The notes beneath the pieces are model-generated. The model did no database searches. It saw only the letters and a program-made list of their open reading frames with translations, and was not told the DNA's origin. From NCBI GenBank assembly GCA_963782415.1, contig CAWAJT010000002.1, forward strand, positions 1-64,000: a stretch of DNA of 64,000 nucleotides, written 5' to 3'. The stretch comes from Bog-473 sp963782415 (GTDB lineage: Bacteria; Actinomycetota; Acidimicrobiia; Acidimicrobiales; RAAP-2). Below, one piece after another: positions 18,573 to 29,300 of the stretch. Each line of letters starts with the position of its first letter. Position 1 is the first letter of the stretch. The position numbers and the translations under genes are program-made.

Positions 18573-18971
18573 GCAGTCAGGATATGCCTCGTTGTCAGAG
18601 CTCCGAGATCAGGTGCAGCGGATCAATCGCCTTTGCCACCATGGTGCCGATAGGACCGAAGTCGTGCGGGAGTTCGGCACCCACAACCGATTCTGGACGC
18701 ACATCCATCTGTTGGGATCGCCGGAGAGCAGTTGGATTAGCGGCGCAATCCAACTGCTAAGGCGCGTTCACCGGTACCTCGGCCAAGGTGATGTTTCCTC
18801 GGCTCGCAAGGCTGGACCGCATGCAATTTGTCGAGCAATCCCTCCTCCCCGGTAAGAAGGGTGTGAGAGGCTACGCCACCAGCCGTGGTGAAACGATGCG
18901 GCTCTATCTCTGATTCGTACGGGTCAACACGTTGAAGTCCACACCCGCGTGCAGGTCACGCAATTCCCCCT

Positions 18972-19019
18972 CTGCGGCTTCCCAAGCTGAGAACGCGTGT
19001 TCGATTTCCCGTCCGCAGC
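18972..19019 (+). repeat. Degenerate tRNA-Gly 3'-half copy 4
   Basis: GGCTTCCCAAGCTGAGAACG retains the CCC anticodon loop exactly, then a T-arm with changes (GTGTTCGATTTCCCGTCCGC). It closes the heliorhodopsin segment on the right. The surrounding gene-free stretch 18573-19171 shows no other feature I can support; a 94-codon frame at 18571-18855 is considered doubtful. Confidence 0.65.
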
Positions 19020-19171
19020 CTCCGATGCGGTGGCCGAACCGCAGCAGGTGTGACGATCAACGGACGGCGCGTTTTCCGGAGCGTTTGCGTCGCTCACGGA
19101 GGGTTCATCAGCACGTGTCCTCTGATCAGTGTCACTATGCAAAATCCGGTTCGTCACCGAGCGGACCGGCG

Positions 19172-21589
19172 TCACGGACGTTCGTGCAGTGCAGCGTGAC
19201 CTGAGGTGCCCGGCGTGTTCGTCGACCCGACGCCCACTATCTGCGGCACCTTCGCTGTTCTGGTGAACAGCGCCTGCGCCAGAACGTCGCTGAGGTAGGT
19301 CGCATACGTCGCACTCACGTGGTACTGATCCATATAGACGTCGTACGAACCGACCACCGCCGTACACACATTCGAACAGAACCACGGGGTGGGATCGATG
19401 TATCTGATGTGACGGGTCTCCGTAACCTTCAATTCCGCTTGGTCAAGCCGCTCGTACGCGCGTGCCACAGGGGTCGAGCAAGCGCGCACATCGTCTACAT
19501 GAGCCGACAGGCAGCTCGGCCCCGATTCAGGGAGGAGTGGGATATTCCCCAAGAGAATCGTCCTGGCTTGTTGGACATGAATCGCGTCGAACAGATCAGT
19601 CAGTCCGATCTGCCACTGCGAGGCCGTGAATACCTTGAGCTCCGGCGTCAGGTAGTAGCTGGCCTGGGAGACGACCACCACACTCGGTGACAGGCGATTG
19701 ATCGTCTTCACGGCCCAGCTATGCCATCGGTTGCATGCGACGTAAGGACTTCCCGATGGCCCGGTCCCGGGAGGCCCCCCAACGGTGATCAGCGATGCAG
19801 GACAGTTCGTCTTGCCGAGCACCAGGAGCCTCATATGGGCATCGCGTGCAGCGGCATCGAAAGCTGGTAGCCACATCAACGCATGGGAGTCCCCGTAGAC
19901 GATCATCAGCCGTGGCGCATGGACGTCACCGAGGATGCAAAGGTGCTCGGTCGACTGGGAGAGATCTGGCGCACATCCGGCGCCTTCCACACCGCCGCCC
20001 CAGTCGCTCGCTGCTTGCGCCAGTCCAGGATCGATGGCTGATGGCACTTTAGTAATGGCCTTTGCTTGGGCCACTTGGCGGAGGACAACCCCGAGATTGG
20101 GTGCCGCCGACACACCCGAACCCGCCCCCGACGCTGTCTCTATTTCGATCATCAAAGAGAGCACGGCGACCGTTGCCATCACTGTTGTGACACCAGCGGC
20201 GACAGTGATACGTGTCGGCAGCCTCCAGTGGCGGAGCGGGTTCTCGACGATGGAGTAGGAGGCCATGGAGACGACGACGGCGAGGACCACCAACGCCAGG
20301 CTCTCCCCGACCGGCAAAGCGGCCTTACCCGCCCACTCGGCGGCGATGATCAGGATCGGCCAGTGCCAGAGGTAGAGAGAGTACGACCGCTTGCCAAACC
20401 ACTGGAATGGACGGAGCCCGAGAAGCCGTTCTGCACCCGCCCGTGGTGCGACCACGCCGCCCGCGATCACGAGCGCCGTGCCGACGACGGGCACTGCCAC
20501 CAGTGTCCCTGGATAGGCGGTCTGCGCCGTGAACCCCAACGCGGCGACAGCGATAGCGGCCAGCCCCGACCATGTGAGGATGGCGGCGATATGCGCCGGT
20601 ACCCGTCTGAGCAATGGGGTCCCAACGGCAATCATGGCTCCGAGCGCCAGCTCCCAGGCGCGGGTGAAGGGGGAGAAGTAGGCATTGGTCGGCTGCGTCG
20701 CGGTCTGGATGACGGAGTACCAGAAGGACAGGCCGATGACGACAGCCAGGCAGATCGCCAACTTCGTCTGAAGGGAAATCCGACCCTTCACTCTGGCCAT
20801 GATGAGAAACAGGGTGGGGTAGACCAGATAGAACTGCTCCTCGACCGACAACGACCAATAGTTCTGCAGCGGGGAGGGTGGCAGTTTGGCGGTGAAGTAG
20901 TTCGTCCCGCTCGCTTCGAAGTGGACGTTCGAGAGGAAGACCGCAGCCCAGCGCCCATCGTTCGCGACGATGTCGCCCGACACATAGCCGAGCACCGCGT
21001 AACAGGTCACAACCACCACCAGAATCACGAGTGTCGCCGCAGGCAGAATCCTGCGCAGTCGCCGGGCATAGAAACCGGCGATGGACGTGTGGCCGCTGGC
21101 TTGTCGTTCTCGCAGGAGGACTCCTGTAATGACGAAGCCTGAAATCACGAAGAAGACGTCGACGCCGACGAATCCACCGGTGAGTCGAGCCACGTTCGCG
21201 TGGTAAAAGACGACGAGGAGGACGGCAACCGCTCGAAGCCCTTCTACATCAGGTCGAAAGCGTCGATCCTGAGGAGCAGTCCCCGCCTCATCCCGTGGGG
21301 CGAGCTGTCGTTCGTCGAGCTCCGATTGCAAGGTGAGTAACCCCTTCCGCGGCGGAGCAGATCCTATTTCGCTGACCCGGTGCACAACCGGCGAGCGCAT
21401 GTTGGCATCGGGCGACCCTGTCGACCGCACTGACTGCATGCAGCGGCCATTGAGTGGCCCCGCGGGGCTCGTCATCAACTCGATCTCGCCTTCGCACCCT
21501 TTGCCCAGGTCCAGTCCAGGCCAGGCCTCTGCGACCAGCCCTCCTCGCGAGACGGGGCGCGACGACCACGGGCGGTGCCCCCGGAACAT
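19172..21589 (-). CDS. Acyltransferase-3 / SGNH O-acetyltransferase (OafA-like)
   Basis: The N-terminal acyltransferase-3 domain (about residues 108-470) has about ten helices and the motif FRPDVEGLRAVAVLLVVFYH, GFVGVDVFFVISGF, FYARRLRRILPA and NYWSLSVEEQFYLVYP. The C-terminal extracytoplasmic SGNH domain (about 540-790) has nucleophile YGDSHALMW and DQYHVSATYATYL with Asp and His. Proteins of this layout move acetyl groups across the membrane onto cell-surface glycans or peptidoglycan. The first 107 residues are not conserved, so a later start is likely. The gene stands alone; the glycan target is unknown. Confidence 0.9.
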   Translation of the reverse strand: MFRGHRPWSSRPVSRGGLVAEAWPGLDLGKGCEGEIELMTSPAGPLNGRCMQSVRSTGSPDANMRSPVVHRVSEIGSAPPRKGLLTLQSELDERQLAPRDEAGTAPQDRRFRPDVEGLRAVAVLLVVFYHANVARLTGGFVGVDVFFVISGFVITGVLLRERQASGHTSIAGFYARRLRRILPAATLVILVVVVTCYAVLGYVSGDIVANDGRWAAVFLSNVHFEASGTNYFTAKLPPSPLQNYWSLSVEEQFYLVYPTLFLIMARVKGRISLQTKLAICLAVVIGLSFWYSVIQTATQPTNAYFSPFTRAWELALGAMIAVGTPLLRRVPAHIAAILTWSGLAAIAVAALGFTAQTAYPGTLVAVPVVGTALVIAGGVVAPRAGAERLLGLRPFQWFGKRSYSLYLWHWPILIIAAEWAGKAALPVGESLALVVLAVVVSMASYSIVENPLRHWRLPTRITVAAGVTTVMATVAVLSLMIEIETASGAGSGVSAAPNLGVVLRQVAQAKAITKVPSAIDPGLAQAASDWGGGVEGAGCAPDLSQSTEHLCILGDVHAPRLMIVYGDSHALMWLPAFDAAARDAHMRLLVLGKTNCPASLITVGGPPGTGPSGSPYVACNRWHSWAVKTINRLSPSVVVVSQASYYLTPELKVFTASQWQIGLTDLFDAIHVQQARTILLGNIPLLPESGPSCLSAHVDDVRACSTPVARAYERLDQAELKVTETRHIRYIDPTPWFCSNVCTAVVGSYDVYMDQYHVSATYATYLSDVLAQALFTRTAKVPQIVGVGSTNTPGTSGHAALHERP

Positions 21590-21678
21590 CTCTGCACCGA
21601 CGACGGCTCATGGGCACGTGCCGGCGGACCCGGCTCCCGGATTCAACGGATCTGACTCTGGTGCCAGATCCGCTCGAG

Positions 21679-22830
21679 CTATGGGCCTGCCAGGCGGTTG
21701 TCCACCCAGGTCATGATGGTGGACAGGTAGTCGCTTCCGCTCGAGGGGTCGGAGTTGGTGAGGCCGGCATGCGGCGTCACGACGTGCAGCGAGCAACTTG
21801 GTGTGCCCGGCAACTGCACGCAAAGAGGGAGGTTTTCCGAAGTGGAGCCCGGACCCTCCGCCGTGATCGCCGCCGCCAACGGCTGATGCACGCAGTCGGT
21901 TGCACCCATCGTGACAACGCTTCCATCTCGCAGTGGGCACTGCATCGGCGTGCTGCCGCAGGTATTGGTATCGGCATGATTCCAGATGTTGAGGAGCGGG
22001 ACTGTGAGTTGCCCACTGCTCACCAGCTTGTCGACCTCGTCATTCGGATCGGCAATTTGAGGGTCGACACGCTTTGTGATGATCGGCTCGGCATTCGGAT
22101 CGAAGTTCCCGTTCATGCACGCGCCTTGTTGGTACGCAGCATTTCCTTCTTCGACGTTCACGACGCTCGCGTCACCGACAACACCGGCCGGAGGATTTCC
22201 CGAGAGCTGTTCGGCCCAGCCCACATAGTAGGCGCCCGCCGATCCGGCACTTCCGCCCGCCAAAAAGTACTTCGACGTCGGGTACGTGGCCTCGGTGAAG
22301 GCAACCGCCGCCTTGGTTGCCTGCAAACCGTTGGTCGTCTTGGCAGACCCGTCCGCGTTCTTGTTGGGATTGTTGGGGTCCGTCTGTCCGGTCCCGCTGT
22401 AAAGGTCGCGGTCACAGTACGAGACGGCCAACATGCGGAAACCAGCAGGGTCGGCCTCAAGGTTGGCCGAGAGTCCAGGGTTGGTCAGCGTGGCCTGGAG
22501 CGATGCGGCCGAGTTCTCCGACATCTGCGATGCATCCGGTCGGGGGGTTCCCGACGCGTCGAAGTAGCCGACGCCGCCTCCGTGCATCCAGACCCACAGC
22601 GGCGCAGAGGCGGTCGTGGAGGAGCCGACCCTCGTCCCCACCACGAACGTCTGGTCGCCACTGATGCTGCAGGGGTACGCCGTGTTCCGGTAGAAGTCGT
22701 ACTTCCAGCCGTTCACCGTCGACGTGCTCACCAGCTGGATGTGCGAGGTGTCGCCGGGCAACGACAGACAGGCCGTGCAGCCGATGGCGACGACCGCCGA
22801 TGCAACACACAGACCGATGAACCGGCGCAT
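21679..22830 (-). CDS. Secreted pectinacetylesterase-like alpha/beta hydrolase
   Basis: From ATG 22830 (GGGGG about 8 bases upstream) the product has a signal peptide (RRFIGLCVASAVVAIGCTAC) that may be lipid-modified. It continues with an oxyanion-hole-type WVWMHGGGVGYFD, a nucleophile elbow FLAGGSAGSAGAYY and a late His in LHVVTPHAGL. Motif order and about 380-residue length resemble pectinacetylesterase/Notum-type carboxylesterases, which remove acetyl or acyl groups from polysaccharides or proteins. The assignment is to fold and class only. It follows the acyltransferase gene on the same strand; opposing acylation and deacylation functions are a possible but unproven link. Confidence 0.7.
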   Translation of the reverse strand: MRRFIGLCVASAVVAIGCTACLSLPGDTSHIQLVSTSTVNGWKYDFYRNTAYPCSISGDQTFVVGTRVGSSTTASAPLWVWMHGGGVGYFDASGTPRPDASQMSENSAASLQATLTNPGLSANLEADPAGFRMLAVSYCDRDLYSGTGQTDPNNPNKNADGSAKTTNGLQATKAAVAFTEATYPTSKYFLAGGSAGSAGAYYVGWAEQLSGNPPAGVVGDASVVNVEEGNAAYQQGACMNGNFDPNAEPIITKRVDPQIADPNDEVDKLVSSGQLTVPLLNIWNHADTNTCGSTPMQCPLRDGSVVTMGATDCVHQPLAAAITAEGPGSTSENLPLCVQLPGTPSCSLHVVTPHAGLTNSDPSSGSDYLSTIMTWVDNRLAGP

Positions 22831-23045
22831 ACACGTCCCCCAGGGCTCGCTTACCAACTGGGGCCTGAAAGTAACGTTTCATTAGTACGGCGTCAAGGCA
22901 CCCCCGGCGGCGCTTCGCACCGGGATTCGCTGCCTTACTCGCGGGCAACCCGGCGATGGACCCGTCCTGGGGGACACGAGGTCCGGTACACCAGCGGGAC
23001 GACAGCGGGACGGCATACCTGCCGAGCCTCATTCGTATTCCACGG

Positions 23046-24222
23046 CTACAACACCGGGCGGTTGTCCCTCAGGAACTCGGCGAAGAGCGGCACGGTGAAG
23101 TCCACCTGGCCCCGACGCGGGCTCCAGATCAGGCCCTTGTGGATGAGGGACTCCCGGTGCACGGACACCTTGCGTTGATCGTTCACCCCGAAAGCCCGGG
23201 CCACGGCGGCCACCGGGTACGGTCCGACGCCGAGTGACGCCATGGCAGACAGGTACCGCTGCTCGGTGTCCGTGGCCATTTCGAAGCGGGTCCCGAAGAA
23301 GTTGCGCGCCAAGCTGTCCTTCACGATGACACGAGCGGCATCGAGGTCGTGACTGGTGATCGGCGTCGTCTCGGCGTAGTTCCAGAGCTCGCGTCCGTAC
23401 TCCTGAATGAAGTACGGGAACCCGGCCGCCTCGGACACGATCTGCCGAGCCGCCGCTTCGTCGAAGTGCACACCCGCCGCCACCGCTGGCCCGATCAACG
23501 CCGCCGCGCGCGGCCGGCTCCGACAGGCTGCTCAGCTCGGCGTAGCAGAACAGACGATCTGCATACGGCTTGGCTGCCAGCAGCCGGACCTTGAGATCCG
23601 GAAGACCCGCCCCGACCATCGCCACCGGCAATCCGGACCGGCTCACGGCCTGGAAGGCCATGCAGACGGCAGAGAGGGACTCCGCGTTGAGGTTCTGCAT
23701 CTCGTCGATCAAGAAGAGCGCGCCCATGCGGTTGGCCTGCGCCACTTCGCCGATCTCCCGGAAGAGCCCGGCCAGGTCCTGCTCGGCGTCGCCCGAGTCG
23801 GCCACCCCAGTGGCCGCAGCGACGTCGACCTTGAGCTCGACCGCGCCCGGGACGGCCACACTGAAGGCCCTGACCACGGCGAGCGCCCGCTCAATTCGTT
23901 GCTTGGCCCGGTGCCGACGGCTCATGTTGATCAGGAGGCGAGCCGCCATGCGGGCAAAGGTGGCCCGGAAGTCGGGATTGGTGCCGACCTCCTGCACGTC
24001 GGTGGTGGCCCAGCCGGCCTCGGACGCCAACACGTCGAACTCCATGAGGAGGACCGTCTTGCCCACACCCCGGAGCCCCGTGTACACCAGACTCCGCTCG
24101 TAGCTCCCCGCATCGAGGCGCTCGACCAGCGACTGAAACGACTCGAGGTCGTCGTCCCTCCCAGCCAGCGTCCTCGGCTTTCGGCCTGCGCCAGGGGTGT
24201 AGGGGTTGTCCCGCTTGTTCAT
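23046..24222 (-). CDS. AAA ATPase (ORC/archaeal-ATPase type), frameshifted
   Basis: From ATG 24222 (MNKRDNPYTPGAG) the protein shows LAGRDDDLESFQSLVERL, Walker A YTGLRGVGKTVLLMEF, Walker B ALFLIDEMQNL and a sensor-like VAMVGAGLPDL. Near 23500-23512 a single-base break shifts the frame; the family sequence continues as IVSEAAGFPYFIQEYGRELW and a winged-helix-like end (FGVNDQRKVSVHRESLIHKG). The restored length is about 392 residues. Such ATPases bind DNA or act as molecular switches; the role here is unknown. The divergent neighbour is a secreted repeat protein. Confidence 0.8.
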
Positions 24223-24252
24223 CACGTTCCCGGGTTCGAGGGCCTGAACTGT

Positions 24253-24272
24253 TTCTAAATATAGACTTAGAA
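24253..24272. promoter_or_regulatory. AT-rich inverted repeat TTCTAA-N8-TTAGAA
   Basis: A perfect 6-bp inverted repeat with an 8-base AT-rich spacer stands out in very GC-rich DNA, 31 bases before the AAA ATPase start and about 140 bases before the divergent secreted protein. A promoter or operator role is inferred from position and composition only. Confidence 0.4.
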
Positions 24273-24409
24273 GACCCGAGAGAAACCGCATTCCGGGCCT
24301 GAGCGCCGTACCACTGCCTCCAGGCCCATCCACCCCCTCTCGGTGGGCGGACCCCATCATGAGTTCGTTCTGGACCCGACCAGGCGTCAGCGAGACGGGA
24401 GCGAAGCGG

Positions 24410-26224
24410 ATGGACACGACCACCACAGCCCTGATCAGTCGTCCGAAGAGCGGGGTCCGCCGGCACATCTTGCGCGCGGCAGCAGCCGGCGGGGCGGCCT
24501 GTGCCCTCCTGACCGGCGCCTTCGTGCTCGGCGCGCCGGCGGCGACCCCCGCCACCCCGCCCGGCGCAGCGCCTGCGACCTGGACGCAGCTGCATCCACC
24601 GCAGGGCCCGCCGGCCACCAACGGCAGCGCCGTCGCCTACGACCCCGCCAGTGGCCAGGTCCTGCTCTTCGGGGGTGTCTCCCCCACCACGCTGAACGGC
24701 ACCTGGTCGTGGGATGGCTTTACTTGGACCCAGCTGCACCCTGCACACAGCCCACAACCTCGCTTTGGCGCCGCGCTCGCCTACGACCCGGCCACCCGCC
24801 AGCTCGTGCTCTTCGGCGGCGAGGACGACTCGACGTCTGCCATGTACGGCGACACGTGGGAATGGACGGGCACCGACTGGCAGCAACTCGCGCCCGCCAC
24901 CAACCCTTCGGCACGCTCCTACGCTTCCTTGGCCTACGACGCCGGCACGCAACAACTCGTGCTCTTCGGCGGCCAGACCTCGACCGGCAGCACGCCGTAC
25001 TTCGGCGACACCTGGATCTGGACGGGGACGACATGGTCGGAGCAGTCACCAGCGACCAGCCCTTCGGCCCGCACGCTGGCCGCGTTGACGTACGACCCCG
25101 CCACGAGCCAGATGGTCCTGTTCGGCGGACTCGGACCGACCGGTCCGGACGGCGACACCTGGACCTGGACGGGGACGACATGGGTGCAGCTGGCACCGAC
25201 CACCAGCCCCGACCCGCGCTTTGGTGCGATGAGCGCCTACGACGACGGCACATCGCAATTGGTCCTCTTCAGCGGCCTGACGAACGGGGGCAACCCGTCA
25301 GACACCTGGACGTGGACGGGCTCCACGTGGAGTGAGCTGTCTCCAGCCGCCAGCCCACCTGGGACCTACGCACCCCAAATGACCTATGACCCCGCCACCG
25401 ACTCCCTGGTCCTGGCCGACGGGAGCAGCGGCACCAACGCCGCCGAGACGTGGTCGTGGGGGACACTGGACGAGCCCGGCTACTGGGAGGTGGCCTCGGA
25501 CGGTGGCATCTTCAACTTCGGCAGCGCCGGCTTCTTCGGATCGACCGGCGGCGTCGCGCTGAATCAACCGATGGTCGGCATGGCCGCCACGCCCGACCGG
25601 CAGGGCTATTGGCTGGTGGCTGCCGACGGCGGCATCTTCAATTACGGGGACGCCACCTTCGACGGCTCGGCCGGCGGCATCCATCTGAACAAGCCAGTCG
25701 TCGGTCTGGCGTCGACACCGGACGGCTTCGGGTACTGGGAGGTGGCCTCCGATGGCGGTGTCTTCAGCTATGGCGACGCGAAGTTCTACGGTTCGACCGG
25801 CAGCGTCCATTTGAATCAGCCGATCGTGGGCATGGCGTCGACACGGGATGGCAACGGGTACTGGCTCGTGGCGGCCGATGGCGGCATCTTCGACTACGGG
25901 GATGCGGTCTTCGTGGGATCGGCTGGCGACCTCCACCTCAACCAGCCGATCGTGGGCATGGCCCCGACCTACGACGGGCAGGGCTATTGGCTGGTGGCCA
26001 CCGACGGCGGCATCTTCAGTTTCGGTGACGCCCGCTTCGAGGGTTCGATGGGCGGAAAGCACCTCAACCGGCCGATCGTGGGCATGGCAACCGCCTCCTT
26101 CGGCTTGGGCTACTGGCTCGTGGCCTCCGACGGCGGGGTCTTCAGTTTCAATGGGGCCCCCTACCTGGGCTCGATGGGCGGTAGAGCCCTGGCCAAGCCC
26201 GTGGTCGGGGTGGCGGCCGCCTGA
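24410..26224 (+). CDS. Secreted Kelch-repeat plus GYW-repeat protein
   Basis: From ATG 24410 (604 residues; GGGAG upstream) an N-terminal signal/anchor segment (AAAGGAACALLTGAFVLGAP) is followed by about five Kelch-like repeats of 55-58 residues (GDTWEWTGTDWQQL, LAYDAGTQQLVLFGG). Six repeats of 42 residues follow, each starting GYWxVAxDGGxF and ending LNxPxVGMAxT. Kelch repeats form a beta-propeller, and the second set probably makes another repeat fold. Proteins with the GYW repeat are frequent in Acidimicrobiia. The function is unknown; a cell-surface adhesion or binding role is inferred. An alternative start is ATG 24359. Confidence 0.8.
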   Translation: MDTTTTALISRPKSGVRRHILRAAAAGGAACALLTGAFVLGAPAATPATPPGAAPATWTQLHPPQGPPATNGSAVAYDPASGQVLLFGGVSPTTLNGTWSWDGFTWTQLHPAHSPQPRFGAALAYDPATRQLVLFGGEDDSTSAMYGDTWEWTGTDWQQLAPATNPSARSYASLAYDAGTQQLVLFGGQTSTGSTPYFGDTWIWTGTTWSEQSPATSPSARTLAALTYDPATSQMVLFGGLGPTGPDGDTWTWTGTTWVQLAPTTSPDPRFGAMSAYDDGTSQLVLFSGLTNGGNPSDTWTWTGSTWSELSPAASPPGTYAPQMTYDPATDSLVLADGSSGTNAAETWSWGTLDEPGYWEVASDGGIFNFGSAGFFGSTGGVALNQPMVGMAATPDRQGYWLVAADGGIFNYGDATFDGSAGGIHLNKPVVGLASTPDGFGYWEVASDGGVFSYGDAKFYGSTGSVHLNQPIVGMASTRDGNGYWLVAADGGIFDYGDAVFVGSAGDLHLNQPIVGMAPTYDGQGYWLVATDGGIFSFGDARFEGSMGGKHLNRPIVGMATASFGLGYWLVASDGGVFSFNGAPYLGSMGGRALAKPVVGVAAA

Positions 26225-26369
26225 CGGCGCCACGCTCCAGCTTTCTCACCTTTCCCTTAGAGACGCGTAGAAAGCGCGGCGCGTGCGCGTGCCTGGGGCA
26301 GGACGGTGGCGGCACATCCCCTCGCTACCCTGACGTGGGTGGCACATCGGCGGAGGGGCACACGGGCCC

Positions 26370-29300
26370 GTGGCTGACCGTCTGCTCTCGCCCTCGAAGA
26401 TCACGGCCTGGCTCGACTGCGGCCATTACCTGACCCTACGGGATCGGCTCGACGCGGGAACCTTGCACACAGAGCTCACCGGCTTCGGCAGCTTCGCCCG
26501 GCTGCTCGCCGACAAGGGATCCCAGCACGAGGCCGAGTGTCTGGCGCACTACCGCGCGATGGGGCGCAGCATTTACGAAGTACCCCGACGCGAGACCGGC
26601 GAACAGTTCGACGCGTGGGTGGCGCGGGTGGGCACCCCGTGGGACGACGGCCCCGACGTCATCTTCCAGATGCCGTTCGTCCACGACGGCATGCGTGGAA
26701 TCACCGACTTCTTGGTGCGAGTCGCCGATCCCGCCCGCGGCGCATGTGCCTATGAGCCGGTCGACGCCAAGCTCGCCCGCACGGAGGCCAAGCCCGGTCA
26801 TGTGCTCCAGCTCTGTTTCTACGCCGACGCGCTGCGCGCCGCGACAGGCGCCACACCCGGGCACCTGCATCTCTGGCTCGGATCGGGCGACGTCGACACA
26901 CTGGTCACGAGGGAGTTCCACCCCTACTGGCGCAGGCTCCGTGGCCAGCTGCGCCAACTGTTGGAGAGCGACGCGCCCGAGCAAGACACCCGGCCGGTGC
27001 CGAACATGCACTGCGAGTTCTGCGAGTTCGCCGCCCTGTGCGAGACGCAATGGCGCGCCGAGGACTCCCTCTTCTATGTCGCCGGCATCCGGGGAACCGA
27101 GGTGGTCGACCTCGAGGAGGCCGACATCGTGACGCTGGCCGCGTTGGCGGCGGCACCGGTCGAAGCACGTACCATCCGCCCCGACCGATTGAGCCGGCTG
27201 GTCACCCAAGCCGAGCTGCAGGTCGAGGCGCGGACCAAGCACGACGAGCCGCCGCCGTTCCGCCTCGCGCCCGCCGGCGAAGACCCGCTGTGGGGCCACG
27301 GTCTCGAACTGCTGCCGGAACCTGATGACGGCGACGTCGTCTTGGATTTCGAGGGCGATCCCTTCTGGACGGTCGAGCGGGGCCTGTTCTTCCTCTTCGG
27401 GTTGGTCGCCCGCGGCGCCGACGGTGCGTGGACGTTCGAGGCACGCTGGGCGCACGACCGCGCTGGTGAGGGGCGGGCGGCGGGAGATCTCATCGCGTAT
27501 GTGGAACGCCGTCGGACCGATCACCCGGGCATGCACGTGTATCACTACAACCACACGGAGCGTTCGGCCCTGCAGCGGCTGGCCGCCGAGCACGGGGTCG
27601 GTGAGGTGGCGCTCGCCGAGTTGGTGGACAGCGGAGTCTTCGTCGACCTGCTGGAGGTGGTGCGCAACGCCATGCAGGTCGGCACCGAGTCGTACAGCCT
27701 GAAGGACATTGAACGTCTCACCGCGTACACGCGCGGCCACGAGATCGATCAGGGCTCGGCCGCGGTGGTCGAGTACGAGCGCTACATGGCGAAGCCCGAT
27801 GAAGCCATCCTCGGGCGCATCGCGGCCTACAACGAGGACGACGTCCGGGCCACCCTGACCTTCCGCGACTGGCTCGTAGGGCTCCGCTCGGCGAACCTGC
27901 CATGGCGCGCCGCTGTGCTCGATCCCGAGGACGAGCATCCCGAGCTCGATGCACGTGTCGCCGCGCTGCACGCCTTCGGACCGGACACGCCCGAACACCT
28001 CCTGGGAGACCTGTTGGGCTACTGGATGCGCGAGTTCCGCGCCTACAAGGCGCCCAAGCTGGCCAGCACTTGCCGCGACACGGCAGACATGCTCGACGAC
28101 CCCGACGTGCTGGCGGGCCTCGAGTTCATCGGGATCGAGCCCCGCTACAGCGCCAAGGGCAAGGAGCGGAAGTGGCCGGGAGCGCGCTTTCGTTTTCCAC
28201 CCCAGGAGATCTCCGACGCGCTGGCCGGTGACGGCGCGTCGGTGCTCTACGGCTCCCCTGAGGGCCCGACGGCGTACTCGAACATCTCCGACCTGGACGA
28301 CGTGGCAGGCGAGCTGGTGCTGGAGTGGAACGACAAGGCCGCCGAGCACGGCATCCATCCGTCGGCCGTTGCCTTCCACGACTACGTGTCGCCGAACCCC
28401 AAGCCCGGCGCCCTGGACTCCCTCGCCGCCGCGGTGCTCGGAGACCCTGCTGCCCCACCCCCGAACGCGGCGTCGCTGAGCCTGCTCCGCCGGGATGATC
28501 CGGCGTTCACAGCGGGCGGCGGCCCTCCGGGCGGCTCATTCACCGACGACCTCGATGTCATGTGCGGATGGGTGGCCCACCTCGACGGGAGCTGCATCTC
28601 CATTCAGGGGCCTCCGGGGACGGGCAAGACGTACTGGGGCGCCCACCTCGTGCACGCCCTGATCAAGGCCGGCTGCCGGGTCGGCATCACGGCCATGAGC
28701 CACCATGCCATCGACAACCTGCTCGAAGGAATCCTCGCTGTGTTCGACGAGATGCACGACATCGAAGACCTGCGGGCGATTCGCAAGGTGACGAACCGGA
28801 ATCACCCCAAGCTGCCGGGCGTCACCTACGTCACCGGTGGCAACGCCCCGCTCGCCAAGAGCGAATGGAACCTCGTCGCCGGCACCACGTGGGTCTTCGC
28901 CGGTGCGGACCTGCGCGCTGCCCCGGTGGACGTGCTCATCGTCGACGAGGCGGGGCAACTGGCCTTGGCCGATGCCCTGGCCGCCTCCACGTCCGCCACG
29001 AACGTGGTCCTCCTCGGCGATCCGCTCCAGCTGCCACAGGTCGCGCAGGCGGTACATCCGGGAGGAGGCGGGTCGAGCGTGCTGCAGCACGTGCTCGGCG
29101 AGGACGTCACGATGCCTCGGGAACGTGGCGTGTTCTTGACGGAGACCAGGCGGATGCATCCGGACGTGTGCCGCTTCATCTCCGAGGAGATCTACGAGGG
29201 TCGGCTCGGGAGCCACGCCGACTGCGCGCGCCAAGGAACCGCGTTCGGCACCGGTCTCCGCTGGCTGCCGGCCGACCACGACGAGTGCGCCACCGAGTCC

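Noticed and set aside
18571..18855. 94-codon frame divergent from heliorhodopsin
   Set aside because: Its ATG overlaps the heliorhodopsin ATG (CATG), there is no ribosome binding site and no recognised family; it cannot be excluded but is not supported.
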